This document shows, piece by piece, positions 7,946-15,533 of a stretch of 23,244 nucleotides of DNA (its first letter is position 1; every line of letters begins with the position of its first letter). Where the stretch lies: the NCBI GenBank assembly GCA_002479455.1, contig DLNB01000056.1, positions 1 through 23,244 of the forward strand, given 5' to 3'. The notes below the pieces were generated by a model. The model made no database searches. It saw only the letters and a list, made by a program, of their open reading frames with translations, and was not told the origin of the DNA. The translations under genes were made by a program, and so were the position numbers. The stretch is from Acetothermia bacterium UBA7521. Lineage in GTDB: Bacteria; Bipolaricaulota; Bipolaricaulia; Bipolaricaulales; Bipolaricaulaceae.

Positions 7946-7988
7946 GCGCTGTGCAACCGCGCTCAATGATCGAGGGTTGCACAGGCGC
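7946..7988 (+). promoter_or_regulatory. Large inverted repeat ahead of the second C69 gene
   Basis: Arm 7946-7958 (GCGCTGTGCAACC) pairs with 7975-7988 (GGTTGCACAGGCGC), 13 bp with one bulged G, around a 16-nt loop that can itself close a CTC/GAG pair set. It ends 20 bases before the SD of the next gene. It could be an RNA hairpin or an operator; the core is a perfect GTGCAACC/GGTTGCAC dyad. Confidence 0.5.
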
Positions 7989-8020
7989 TTGGGGTCTAGT
8001 GGATGAAAAGGAGGAAGTGC

Positions 8021-9691
8021 ATGCGTCGAGCGATGATGCTGTTGGTAGCTGGGTTGTTCGTGGTGTCGTGGCTAGGAGCTGCGCAGGGGTTGTGGGATGA
8101 CGAGGAGGGTTGCACCGAGAACTGCACCGTGGTTGCCGTTGGAAAGAACGCTTCCGTGGACGGTTCGGTCATGACGACCCACACCTGCGATGGCTGGTAC
8201 GATCCCAAGGTGTGGGTGATCCCAGGCGGGACCCATGAGCCTGGGGAGATGGTGAAGGTGTACGCGGGACGACTACGAGATAACCCGACTTCTCCGCCCC
8301 GAGTGTTGGGCGAGATCCCCCAGGTCGAGGTCACGTATACGTACTTTCACATTGCCTATCCGTTCATGAACGAGCACCAGGTGATGATGGGGGAGCACAC
8401 CACGGGTGGTCGGAGGGAATTGCGTAACACGAACGGGCTCTTCTACATCGAGGAGCTCCAGGCGCTCGGTCTCCAGCGGGCAACGACCGCCCGAGAGGCG
8501 ATCCAGATCATGGGGGCCCTCGCCGAGAAATACGGGTACATCGACGGCGGCGAGACGCTCAGCGTCTGCGATCCTAACGAGGCGTGGATCTTCGAGATCA
8601 TGGGGCCAGGCGTCCTCTGGACCCCGGACTCCGGGAAGCCGGGTGCGGTCTGGGTTGCCCAGCGAATTCCGGATGATCATGTGTACGTAGGCGCCAACCG
8701 GAGCCGGATCGGAGAGATCGACCTCAACCAGCCCGACTGGTTCATGGCTTCGCCCAACATCCACACGCTTGGACAGGAGATGGGGTGGTGGAGCCCGGAC
8801 AGCGGCATCCCCTTCAGGTACGACGACGTGTATGGCCCAAAGGAGGGGTTCTACAACAGCCGCCGCGAGTGGCGGGTGTTCGACATCCTCGCCCCCTCGC
8901 TCGAGTTCGACCCGTACGCGAAGAAGTACCCGTTCTCCGTCAAGCCTGACGAGTTGGTTTCCGTGGCCGATCTGATGGCCATCAAGCGAGACTACTACGA
9001 GGGAACGGAGTTCGACCTCACCCAGGGTCTCGCTGCCGGCCCGTACGGAGCACCGGATCGGTGGCCAACCCCGAATGCAGCCGGCGGAGCCAACTGGGAG
9101 CGAGCGATCTCCATGTTCCGCTGTTCGTACTCGTTCGTGTCTCAGTCCCGGAACTGGCTTCCGAACCCGATCGGTGGCGTCTTGTGGTTTGGCGAAGACG
9201 CTCCGCATACGACCTGCTACATGCCGCTGTACTGCGGCATCACCGAGGTGCCCAAGTCGCTGCAGGTGCGGGACATCTTCACCTTCTCGCGGGAGTCGGC
9301 TTGGTGGGCGTTTGACTTCGTCGAGAACTGGTCAAACCTTGCGTTCTCCTACATCATCCAGGACATCCGGGCGCTGCAGCAGAAGTTCGAGGGCGAGTTC
9401 TTCGCCATGCAGCCGGCTGTCGAACAGGCAGCCCTCGCGCTCTACAACACCGATCCGAAGCTGGCGGTTACGTTCCTCACCAACTACTCGAACGACGCGG
9501 TCAACCGCGTGGTGTCCGCGTGGTGGGACCTTGCCGATACGCTGATCGCCAAGTACAGCGACGGCTACGTCTCCCAGGGCGGACGAAGGGTGGCGCGGGT
9601 CTACCCGAGCTGGTGGCTGGAGGCTGTGGACTACGCGAAGACAACCAATCCCGCTCTGTACAAGGACATCATCTACAACGACGAGAAATAG
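8021..9691 (+). CDS. Exported C69-family (Ntn) dipeptidase, second copy
   Basis: This 556-residue paralogue of the preceding gene has a clear signal peptide (MRRAMMLLVAGL..., likely cleaved after GAA or AQG near residues 21-23). The probable nucleophile is Cys35 in NCTVVAVGKNASVDGSVMTT, about a dozen residues past the cleavage site, so a short propeptide must be removed after export. Shared motifs with copy one include HTCDG, YPFMNEHQVMMGEHT, GLQRATTAREAIQIMGALAEKYGY and NRSRIGEID. The start at 8021 fits AGGAGG (8009-8014) at six bases; an ATG at 8003 in the same frame lies upstream of that SD. Specificity cannot be read from the sequence. Tandem paralogues suggest complementary specificities. 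Confidence 0.9.
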   Translation: MRRAMMLLVAGLFVVSWLGAAQGLWDDEEGCTENCTVVAVGKNASVDGSVMTTHTCDGWYDPKVWVIPGGTHEPGEMVKVYAGRLRDNPTSPPRVLGEIPQVEVTYTYFHIAYPFMNEHQVMMGEHTTGGRRELRNTNGLFYIEELQALGLQRATTAREAIQIMGALAEKYGYIDGGETLSVCDPNEAWIFEIMGPGVLWTPDSGKPGAVWVAQRIPDDHVYVGANRSRIGEIDLNQPDWFMASPNIHTLGQEMGWWSPDSGIPFRYDDVYGPKEGFYNSRREWRVFDILAPSLEFDPYAKKYPFSVKPDELVSVADLMAIKRDYYEGTEFDLTQGLAAGPYGAPDRWPTPNAAGGANWERAISMFRCSYSFVSQSRNWLPNPIGGVLWFGEDAPHTTCYMPLYCGITEVPKSLQVRDIFTFSRESAWWAFDFVENWSNLAFSYIIQDIRALQQKFEGEFFAMQPAVEQAALALYNTDPKLAVTFLTNYSNDAVNRVVSAWWDLADTLIAKYSDGYVSQGGRRVARVYPSWWLEAVDYAKTTNPALYKDIIYNDEK

Positions 9692-9700
9692 GTTGTGAGA

Positions 9701-9736
9701 CGTGGGGGGGCGGCCGCTACCGGCTGCCCTCCCACG
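9701..9736 (+). terminator. GC-rich intercistronic hairpin after the second C69 gene
   Basis: Bases 9701-9716 pair with 9721-9736 to give a 16-bp stem with two G-T pairs and a CTAC loop, ten bases after the TAG. No T-run follows. A smaller CCATCC/GGATGG hairpin lies at 9745-9763. The pair separates the peptidase genes from the next gene. Confidence 0.55.
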
Positions 9737-9797
9737 GTGGCTTGCCATCCCGAGATCGGATGGGAGTGGCGCGTGAGATGCATAACGGAGGTCAAGG

Positions 9798-10409
9798 ATG
9801 AAAGCGAAGCTGGGGTTCGGGCTTCTAGCGGTTGCATGCGTCTTCATGGGGACGGCCGCCGCCCAGCAGACGGTGGACGGGTTCGTCATTCCCGGGAACC
9901 TCCCCCTTCTGAAGCTGCCGATCGTGGTCACCACCTGCGGTCAGGGGCCAGGCGCTCTGATGTTCGATGTGATCTGCGACACCGCCGGGATACCCTGTGA
10001 AGAACGGGAGCTACTCACGGTGGAGGAGTTTGTCAGCGAATGCACCGGAGACACGGCGTGGAACGTCCTGGTGATCATCACAGGAACCAGCCTCAAAGGG
10101 ATGGGGGCGGCGGGGGTGGACGTGGACTCCGAGGTCAAGCGTTGCCTTGCGCTGATCGCGGCGGCACGCGAGCTCGGGGTGACCATCATTGTGGCGCAGA
10201 TCGAGGGTCCGTCTCGCCGAACGGACGAGTACGACGAGAAATCCATTCGGGCGATGACCCCGGAGGCAGATCTGCTGATCACGCGGAGCGATGTCAACAA
10301 CGACGGATACTTCACGAGGATCGCCGAAGAGAAGGGAATCCCCCAGATCTTCATCGAGAAGACGCTCGATCTGCAGAGGCTCCTTCCGATCCTGTTCGGG
10401 ATGAACTAG
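9798..10409 (+). CDS. Secreted protein resembling DUF6305, single domain
   Basis: The 203-residue product has a signal peptide (MKAKLGFGLLAVACVFMGTA, probably cleaved near AAA-QQ) and one compact alpha/beta domain. It is a clear paralogue of the C-terminal half of the gene at 17312: both have T-x-x-GQ-x-PGALM, a SxKGxGAAG motif, an EG-x-x-RR motif and NxDG-x-FT. I believe this is the family called DUF6305, but the name is from memory. The ATG follows GGAGGT (9787-9792) at five bases. It sits immediately upstream of a DctM-like permease lacking DctP and DctQ partners, so a substrate-binding role is a reasonable inference. Function is otherwise unknown. Confidence 0.75.
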   Translation: MKAKLGFGLLAVACVFMGTAAAQQTVDGFVIPGNLPLLKLPIVVTTCGQGPGALMFDVICDTAGIPCEERELLTVEEFVSECTGDTAWNVLVIITGTSLKGMGAAGVDVDSEVKRCLALIAAARELGVTIIVAQIEGPSRRTDEYDEKSIRAMTPEADLLITRSDVNNDGYFTRIAEEKGIPQIFIEKTLDLQRLLPILFGMN

Positions 10410-10422
10410 GGGTGACGCCAGG

Positions 10423-10446
10423 GCGGGGAGAGGCGCCTCTCCCCGC
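10423..10446 (+). terminator. Perfect 24-bp palindrome after the DUF6305-like gene
   Basis: GCGGGGAGAGGC (10423-10434) is followed directly by its reverse complement, giving a 10-bp RNA stem with a GCGC loop, 13 bases after the TAG. No T-run follows. The remaining 100 bases to the permease contain complementary TCTCCGT (10453-10459) and ACGGAGA (10508-10514) but no gene. Confidence 0.55.
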
Positions 10447-10551
10447 TGCGGCTCTCCGTGGGGTTGCGCCGTGATGAGGTCCGTGGTGGGGAAGGCTGAA
10501 GAAGCCAACGGAGAACCCCTTGGCCGGATGTGTCTTGGGATGAGGTGAACC

Positions 10552-11880
10552 GTGTACATCCACGCGGGGATCGTTCTTGGAGTCATCGTACTTGTCTTCG
10601 CCTTGGCGAGGTTCCTCAAGCTGAGTACTGAACTGGCCATGCTTGGGGCGGCCCTTGCTGGGCTGATTGTTCATGGGTTGGTGGTCCCGTCACGTGAGCT
10701 CGTCGGCGCATTCGCCTGGTTCGAGGTGCCGCGCCACATTGTCGATGGAGCGTTCACCTATTTCGACGTGGTCCTGATTTTCCTCACTGCAACCTTGTTC
10801 ATGAACCTTCTCAAGGATGCAGGCGGCGTGGCGTATATCGTGCGGGGCATCGTCCGTCGCTTCCATCGCCACCGGGCGCTTGCCCTTCTGTTTCTGACCG
10901 TCGTGATGCTCATTCCGGGAGCGCTCACGGGGTCGGGGACCGTGACGGTGCTCGTTGTGGGCGCACTGGTGGGGACTGTGCTCGCCTATATGGGAGTCAG
11001 CGAAGTTCGTGTCACAGCGATCGTCTTCATGTGCGCAGCGATGAGTGCGGCTGCCCCGCCGATCAACCTCTGGGCGATGATGGCTGCTGCTGGGTCGAAC
11101 ATGCCCTACGTCGGTTTCTTCCTACCGTTAGGTGTGCTTTCTGTGTTGGGTGCTCTGTTCAGCATGTTCTACCTCGGCTGGAAAGGGACGCCCATCGATC
11201 TGGAGCAGATCATGACGGAACTCCCGAAACCGCCGCGTGGGATGAGGTGGTGGAAGGTGGTTGTTCCGTTTGTTGTCCTGTTCGGCCTTATCGCTGCGGG
11301 GCGTGTCTGGCCATGGGCGATGCCGGTGTTGGGGCTTCCGTTGATGTTTATGATCGCCGCGGCCATTGTTGTGCTCACGAACCTCGGCCAGCTCCGGCTG
11401 ATCAAGGTCATCTCGGATACGGTGGAACAGCTTCTGCCGCTTGTTGGAGTGATGGTAGTCGTGGGCATCCTTGTTCAGGTTATGGCGTTGAGTGGAGCGC
11501 GCGGTCTGATCTCGTTGGGCATTGTGACAATGCCCCTCGTGGCGATCTTCGCCACTCTGTTCATCATCCTCCCCGTTTCGGAGGGTCTGATCCAATATGC
11601 CGTAGCTCCGCTGATCGGTGTTCCGCTGATCCTCCTGTTTAACATGAAGGGGTTCAACCCGATCATCGCGCTGGCGGGAATGGCGGCGATGTGGCCGATT
11701 GGGGATATGCTCCCACCAACCAGCGTCGTCGGCCGCGCCACGGTGATGATCTTGGGCTTCAAAGGGCGCTATTACTCGGGTTTCGCGAAGACGTGTCTGG
11801 TACCGGCCGCGTTCGTGTTGTTGCTGGGGTCGCTGTTCGTCGTGTTCAGCAGCAGACTTGGATTCCTGGTCGGCGGGTAA
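10552..11880 (+). CDS. TRAP-type (DctM-like) large permease, copy A
   Basis: The 442-residue product is almost entirely hydrophobic, with about eleven or twelve membrane segments, and belongs to the ion-transporter superfamily that includes DctM. Characteristic hairpin motifs are TGSGT (126-130) with AAPPIN (167-172), and a second set ending in IGDMLPPTSVVG. DctM proteins move C4-dicarboxylates, sialic acid, glutamate and similar anions with sodium, normally with a DctP binding protein and a four-helix DctQ; neither is encoded here. The GTG at 10552 follows GAGGTGA (10542-10548). The only nearby partners are the secreted DUF6305-like protein upstream and a 49-aa membrane protein downstream. 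One sampled 60-base line (11581-11640) is 55% GC, lower than copy B. Substrate unknown; a glutamyl or N-acyl amino acid is an inference. Confidence 0.82.
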   Translation: MYIHAGIVLGVIVLVFALARFLKLSTELAMLGAALAGLIVHGLVVPSRELVGAFAWFEVPRHIVDGAFTYFDVVLIFLTATLFMNLLKDAGGVAYIVRGIVRRFHRHRALALLFLTVVMLIPGALTGSGTVTVLVVGALVGTVLAYMGVSEVRVTAIVFMCAAMSAAAPPINLWAMMAAAGSNMPYVGFFLPLGVLSVLGALFSMFYLGWKGTPIDLEQIMTELPKPPRGMRWWKVVVPFVVLFGLIAAGRVWPWAMPVLGLPLMFMIAAAIVVLTNLGQLRLIKVISDTVEQLLPLVGVMVVVGILVQVMALSGARGLISLGIVTMPLVAIFATLFIILPVSEGLIQYAVAPLIGVPLILLFNMKGFNPIIALAGMAAMWPIGDMLPPTSVVGRATVMILGFKGRYYSGFAKTCLVPAAFVLLLGSLFVVFSSRLGFLVGG

Positions 11881-11891
11881 GGAGGGTGGCT

Positions 11892-12041
11892 GTGGCGGTC
11901 ATGGTGCTGTACTACGTGATAACGGCGCTCTTCACTGTGATCTTGGTGCGGAACTTCATCAAGACCCGCGACGTGCAGAAGGGCATCTTGTACCTCACCG
12001 TGCTGATGCCATTCGTGCTGAGGTTATTCCGGCTGAAATAG
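11892..12041 (+). CDS. 49-aa membrane protein paired with permease A
   Basis: A GTG at 11892 preceded by AAGGAGG (11879-11885, overlapping the permease stop codon) opens a 49-residue frame. It has a hydrophobic first helix (about 4-19), a short polar and basic stretch (RNFIKTRDVQK) and a second hydrophobic segment ending MPFVLRLFRLK. The 48-aa product at 20778 aligns over 45 residues without gaps and keeps the VLRL-x-x-x-K ending, and it also directly follows a DctM-like permease. This recurrence makes it a real gene and probably a permease subunit or stabiliser, perhaps standing in for DctQ. I know of no named family. Confidence 0.8.
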   Translation: MAVMVLYYVITALFTVILVRNFIKTRDVQKGILYLTVLMPFVLRLFRLK

Positions 12042-12069
12042 CGATCAGCCTGAGGGACGGGAGGCCGCG

Positions 12070-13233
12070 ATGAGACTGAACAAGGAGTGGACGATCAAAG
12101 GGATCGCGATGGCTGTCACGGGCACAATCCTTGTCCTGGCGGGTATCGCGTTTGCCCAACACCGCAACTTCAAGGAGGAGGTGGTCCTCGGCCCGGGAGT
12201 GACCACAGTGAGAACCTTGGGGGACTACTTCGCTCCGCTCAAGGGTGGTCCTAACGACGCCAACGTGTTCATCCTGGGCAGCGGGGAGCCAGGGGGGACG
12301 ATGCTCGTCCTCGGCGCCTCACACCCTGAAGAACCCGCGACGAGCTTGACCGCCCATCTTTTGGTGGAGAATGCCACGGTCGAGCAGGGCAAGCTGATCG
12401 TCGTCATTCACAGCAATCCAAGCGCATCGACTGTTACACGCCCTGGAGACGCCTATCCGCGCTTCTTCCACATCGAGACTGATTGGGGTGTGAAGAGGTT
12501 CCGCATGGGGGACCGGTGGGCGAATCCGCTCGATTCGTGGCCGGATCCAGAGACCTACGTTCATTTTCCGAGTGGCCAGCTTCTGGCCTACATGGACGTG
12601 CGCAACCTGAACCGGACATGGCCGGGCCGGGCCAATGGGAGCCTCGCCGAGCAGACCTGCTACGCGTTCATGCGCCTGATCGAGGCTGAGGGTGTAGACC
12701 TGGTGATCGACCTCCACGAGGCAGAGCTTGAGTATCCGATCATCGGGACGATCGTTGCCCATCAAAACGGTCTGCGGATCGCCGCCATGGCGTCCATGAC
12801 CCTGACAGCGGAGGAGTTCCGGATTGGCATGGAAATTTCGCCGCTCGCACTTCATGGTCTGTCGCACCGCGAGATCGGCGACCACTCCAACGCCCCGGCC
12901 TTTCTGGCGGAGACCCCGCAACCGTTCCTGGATCGCGTGCGTGGGATCACCGATGAGTCGCTGCTTCTGACGGGGAAGGACGAGTTCGTGATGAAGGCCG
13001 GGGAGCATGGCCTCCTGTACTGGCCGATCGATGAGGACGGATGGCCGATCGACGTTCGTGTGGGGCGGCACTGCTCGACCATCCTCTCCATCGCGGGATT
13101 CTGGACGATGTTCAATCGCTCGAAGCCCCTCGTCGTGACGGGCGTGCCGCGCTACGCGGATGTCGTGGCCGAGGGTGTCGGGCGTTTCTTCGCGGATCCG
13201 CGGGGGGCGAGAGCTCAGGTCGTACTCGAGTAG
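12070..13233 (+). CDS. Exported AstE/AspA-type zinc deacylase (M14-like), copy A
   Basis: This family includes succinylglutamate desuccinylase and aspartoacylase, zinc enzymes that remove N-acyl groups from glutamate or aspartate. The 387-residue product has a signal peptide ending AFA (27-29). Putative zinc ligands are His85 and Glu88 (in SHPEE) and His216 (in IDLHEA). RNLNR (178-182) would bind substrate, and Glu281 (in LAETP) is the likely catalytic acid. The ATG follows GGGAGG (12059-12064) and lies 28 bases after the small membrane-protein gene. Classical AstE and AspA are cytosolic, so an exported form beside a permease suggests deacylation or carboxypeptidase action before uptake. The exact substrate is unknown. 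Confidence 0.85.
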   Translation: MRLNKEWTIKGIAMAVTGTILVLAGIAFAQHRNFKEEVVLGPGVTTVRTLGDYFAPLKGGPNDANVFILGSGEPGGTMLVLGASHPEEPATSLTAHLLVENATVEQGKLIVVIHSNPSASTVTRPGDAYPRFFHIETDWGVKRFRMGDRWANPLDSWPDPETYVHFPSGQLLAYMDVRNLNRTWPGRANGSLAEQTCYAFMRLIEAEGVDLVIDLHEAELEYPIIGTIVAHQNGLRIAAMASMTLTAEEFRIGMEISPLALHGLSHREIGDHSNAPAFLAETPQPFLDRVRGITDESLLLTGKDEFVMKAGEHGLLYWPIDEDGWPIDVRVGRHCSTILSIAGFWTMFNRSKPLVVTGVPRYADVVAEGVGRFFADPRGARAQVVLE

Positions 13234-13586
13234 GCAACAAGGCTGTTTCAGATGGCGCGTGACCTCATGCGCAGAGGGGGATTGTCGTCACGCCCCTGCA
13301 CCGTGGGGCGCTTGATCGGCGCGGATCCGATCGGACCCAAGCAGAGGGCGACAGCGTGAGCTTCGTGTTCGCCTTCGGGCGGCACCGGCGATGATCCCTG
13401 TCTTTACGCGTGGTCCCCGTGCTTCTTCTTGATTCACGGCCTGGGCTCTCCTGCAGACGGGACCCAGGGCCGGTGAACCACGCTTCCATGCCGTCACCCC
13501 CTGGGGAGGAGCGCCGTCTTCCCCTAACCAGCCCTTCGCCAGATCCCCACTGCTCGATCTGGTGAAGATCTCCTGGCGCACCAACG
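13234..13586. other. Non-coding gap between the two cassettes
   Basis: No supported gene is seen on either strand. Two small inverted repeats are present: GATCGG/CCGATC (13314-13332) and CCAGATC/GATCTGG (13539-13562). The minus-strand frame at 13288-13584 contains GVTAWKRG and AVNQEEA segments that faintly recall the C-terminal tail of TnpB transposases. It lacks any zinc-finger or catalytic part, so at best it is a decayed remnant. Confidence 0.35.
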
Positions 13587-13615
13587 TTGTCGCTGTTCTA
13601 GACCTTGTGTATCAT
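13587..13615 (+). promoter_or_regulatory. Sigma-70-type promoter for cassette 2
   Basis: TTGTCG (13587-13592) and TATCAT (13610-13615) are separated by 17 bases. The -10 hexamer is the same as the one proposed for hrcA. The predicted start near 13622 gives a leader of about 22 bases containing the SD (AAGGGGGAG) of the first GGT gene. Confidence 0.55.
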
Positions 13616-13643
13616 GCTTTGTTCTGGAGCTTAAGGGGGAGCG

Positions 13644-15347
13644 GTGAGCAGGTCACGGTGCGCGTTCCTTGCTCTTGTCGCGGTCCTGGGGGGGGCGGCG
13701 ACGTCCCAGGAGGTTGTCGCCACGAAGGGCATGGTCTCTTCCGCGCACGAGCTCGCGTCGCGGGCTGGCGTGGAGATCCTCAGAATGGGAGGCAATGCGG
13801 TGGACGCGGCGGTGGCCACCGCGCTCGCTCTCAACGTCGTGGAACCGAACGCTTCGGGGATCGGCGGCGGGGGGTTCATGACCGTGTACCTCGCGGCTAC
13901 CGGCGAGGCGATCGTCCTCGACTACCGCGAGGTCGCCCCGGCCTCGGCAACGACGGACATGTACGCCTCCGACCAGGCGAAGGCTGAGCGTTGGTCTTCG
14001 TTGGGCGGGAGGTCGGTGGGTGTGCCGGGCTGGCTCCTGGGGATGTGGACCGCCCTCGAGAAGTACGGGACGATGACGTTCGCTCAAGTGGCTGCTCCGG
14101 CGATCCGCCTTGCCGAGGAAGGGTTTGTGGTCCACCCGATGCAGGAAGGGATCATCGTTGACAGCTTCGCCAAGCTGCTTGCCTACACGTCTCCAGCCCT
14201 CGTGCCGTACCTGGAGAATGGACTTCCGATCGGTGCGGGGAGGAACCTCTGCCAGCCTGCCTTGGCTGAGACATTCCGTCTTGTTTCCGAGCACGGGCCC
14301 CAGGTGTTCTACGATGGCCCGATCGGCGAGGCGATCGTGGCCGCGGTGAACAAGGCGGGCGGGGCGATGACGATCGAAGATCTCGCCGGCTACCGGGTCG
14401 AGAGCCGATCCCCGGTTTCCGGGACCTACCGCGGATACCGTATCTACTCCGTTCCTCCGGCTTCAAGCGGTGGCGCGCACGTCGTGCAGCTTCTGAACAT
14501 CCTGGAGTGCTTCCCGATGCGGGAACTGGGGCACAACTCGACGGCGGCCCTTCACGTGATGGCCGAGGCGATGAAACGGGCCTTCGCCGATCGCGCGCTT
14601 TACATGGCGGACACGGCGTTTGCGAACGTCCCGCTTGTCGGTTTGACGTCCAAGGCTTATGCCCGCGAATTGGCCTCGAAGATCGACCTGACGAGGGCAG
14701 CAACCCAGGTGAGCCCGGGCAATCCGTGGGCGTACGAGCCGAAGGCGAGCGGGACACCCGATGCGGTTGGCGGGCTCGGGCACGAGCAGTTCTCGACGAG
14801 CCACTTTTCCGTTGCCGACGAGGCTGGGAACATCGTGGCCTCGACGAACACCATCAACCAGTTCTTCGGCAGTGGCGTGTTCGTTCCCCGGTACGGGATC
14901 ATGCTCAACAACCAGATGGACGACTTTTCCAAGGATCCGACGAGCATCAACGCCCCCGAACCGGGAAAGAGGCCGCTGTCCTCGATGTCGCCCACGATCG
15001 TCCTCGATCCAGAGGGCCGCCCGTTCATGACGGTCGGATCGGCGGGAGCGACGCGGATCATCACCGCCGTTGTGCAGATCGTTGTCAACGTGGTGGACCA
15101 CGGGATGAAGATGGACGAGGCGATCGAGCAGCCGCGGATCTACAACCTGGAGACCGGTGGTCTGCACCACGAGCGCGGGCTTGGCGCGGACGTGGTGGCG
15201 GGCCTTCAGGAGCTCGGGCACGCGTTAACGGCGGAATCGAAGAGCGCAACCTACGGGACCGCGCAAGGGATTCTGTTCGATCTCGAAAAGGGCGTGATGT
15301 ACGGCGGCGCCGATTCCCGTCGGCTGGGGGTCGCCGTTGGGTACTAA
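13644..15347 (+). CDS. ggt: Exported gamma-glutamyltransferase (GGT-1)
   Basis: GGT is a Thr Ntn hydrolase that self-cleaves and then transfers or hydrolyses gamma-glutamyl groups. The 567-residue product has a signal peptide (cleavage near ATS, 19-21). The nucleophile is Thr385 in STSHFS, the start of the small subunit. By comparison with E. coli GGT the pocket is intact: Arg95 (Arg114), Thr403 and Asn405 (409, 411), Gln424 and Asp427 (430, 433), and Ser446-Ser447 (462, 463). The oxyanion pair is Gly468-Ala469 instead of Gly-Gly. The stretch between NNQMDDF and KRPLSSM is short, so the lid loop of E. coli GGT is missing, as in the Bacillus enzyme, which can hydrolyse polymeric gamma-glutamate. 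The GTG start follows AAGGGGGAG closely and heads cassette 2. Confidence 0.93.
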   Translation: MSRSRCAFLALVAVLGGAATSQEVVATKGMVSSAHELASRAGVEILRMGGNAVDAAVATALALNVVEPNASGIGGGGFMTVYLAATGEAIVLDYREVAPASATTDMYASDQAKAERWSSLGGRSVGVPGWLLGMWTALEKYGTMTFAQVAAPAIRLAEEGFVVHPMQEGIIVDSFAKLLAYTSPALVPYLENGLPIGAGRNLCQPALAETFRLVSEHGPQVFYDGPIGEAIVAAVNKAGGAMTIEDLAGYRVESRSPVSGTYRGYRIYSVPPASSGGAHVVQLLNILECFPMRELGHNSTAALHVMAEAMKRAFADRALYMADTAFANVPLVGLTSKAYARELASKIDLTRAATQVSPGNPWAYEPKASGTPDAVGGLGHEQFSTSHFSVADEAGNIVASTNTINQFFGSGVFVPRYGIMLNNQMDDFSKDPTSINAPEPGKRPLSSMSPTIVLDPEGRPFMTVGSAGATRIITAVVQIVVNVVDHGMKMDEAIEQPRIYNLETGGLHHERGLGADVVAGLQELGHALTAESKSATYGTAQGILFDLEKGVMYGGADSRRLGVAVGY

Positions 15348-15372
15348 GATAGGAGGGTGTGAAGAGGGAACC

Positions 15373-15410
15373 CTAGAGGGGGAGTTCACGTCTGCCTCTA
15401 GAGCGAACTC
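15373..15410 (+). other. Possible pseudoknot in the GGT-1/GGT-2 gap
   Basis: CTAGAGG (15373-15379) can pair with CCTCTAG (15395-15401), and GAGTTC (15382-15387) with GAACTC (15405-15410). The two pairings cross, giving an H-type pseudoknot or two alternative hairpins. The gap 15348-15533 otherwise holds only the SD of GGT-2. Confidence 0.25.
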
Positions 15411-15533
15411 AACTGATCCACATCTTGCGCCGGAGGGATTGGAAGGAGGCGAGAGAGAGCACTCGTGCACAGTGGAGGTCCAACCCGCCTCGCTCTACGG
15501 GGGCGAGGCGACGCGATGCGATGGAGGTGGAGG

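Noticed and set aside
8003..8020. Upstream ATG for the second C69 gene
   Set aside because: The SD AGGAGG (8009-8014) lies downstream of it and is correctly spaced for the ATG at 8021, which also yields a normal signal peptide.
9798..9860. Lipoprotein signal in the DUF6305-like protein (LAVAC)
   Set aside because: The residue at -3 to the cysteine is alanine, the hydrophobic stretch before it is too short, and a normal Ala-x-Ala cleavage site follows.
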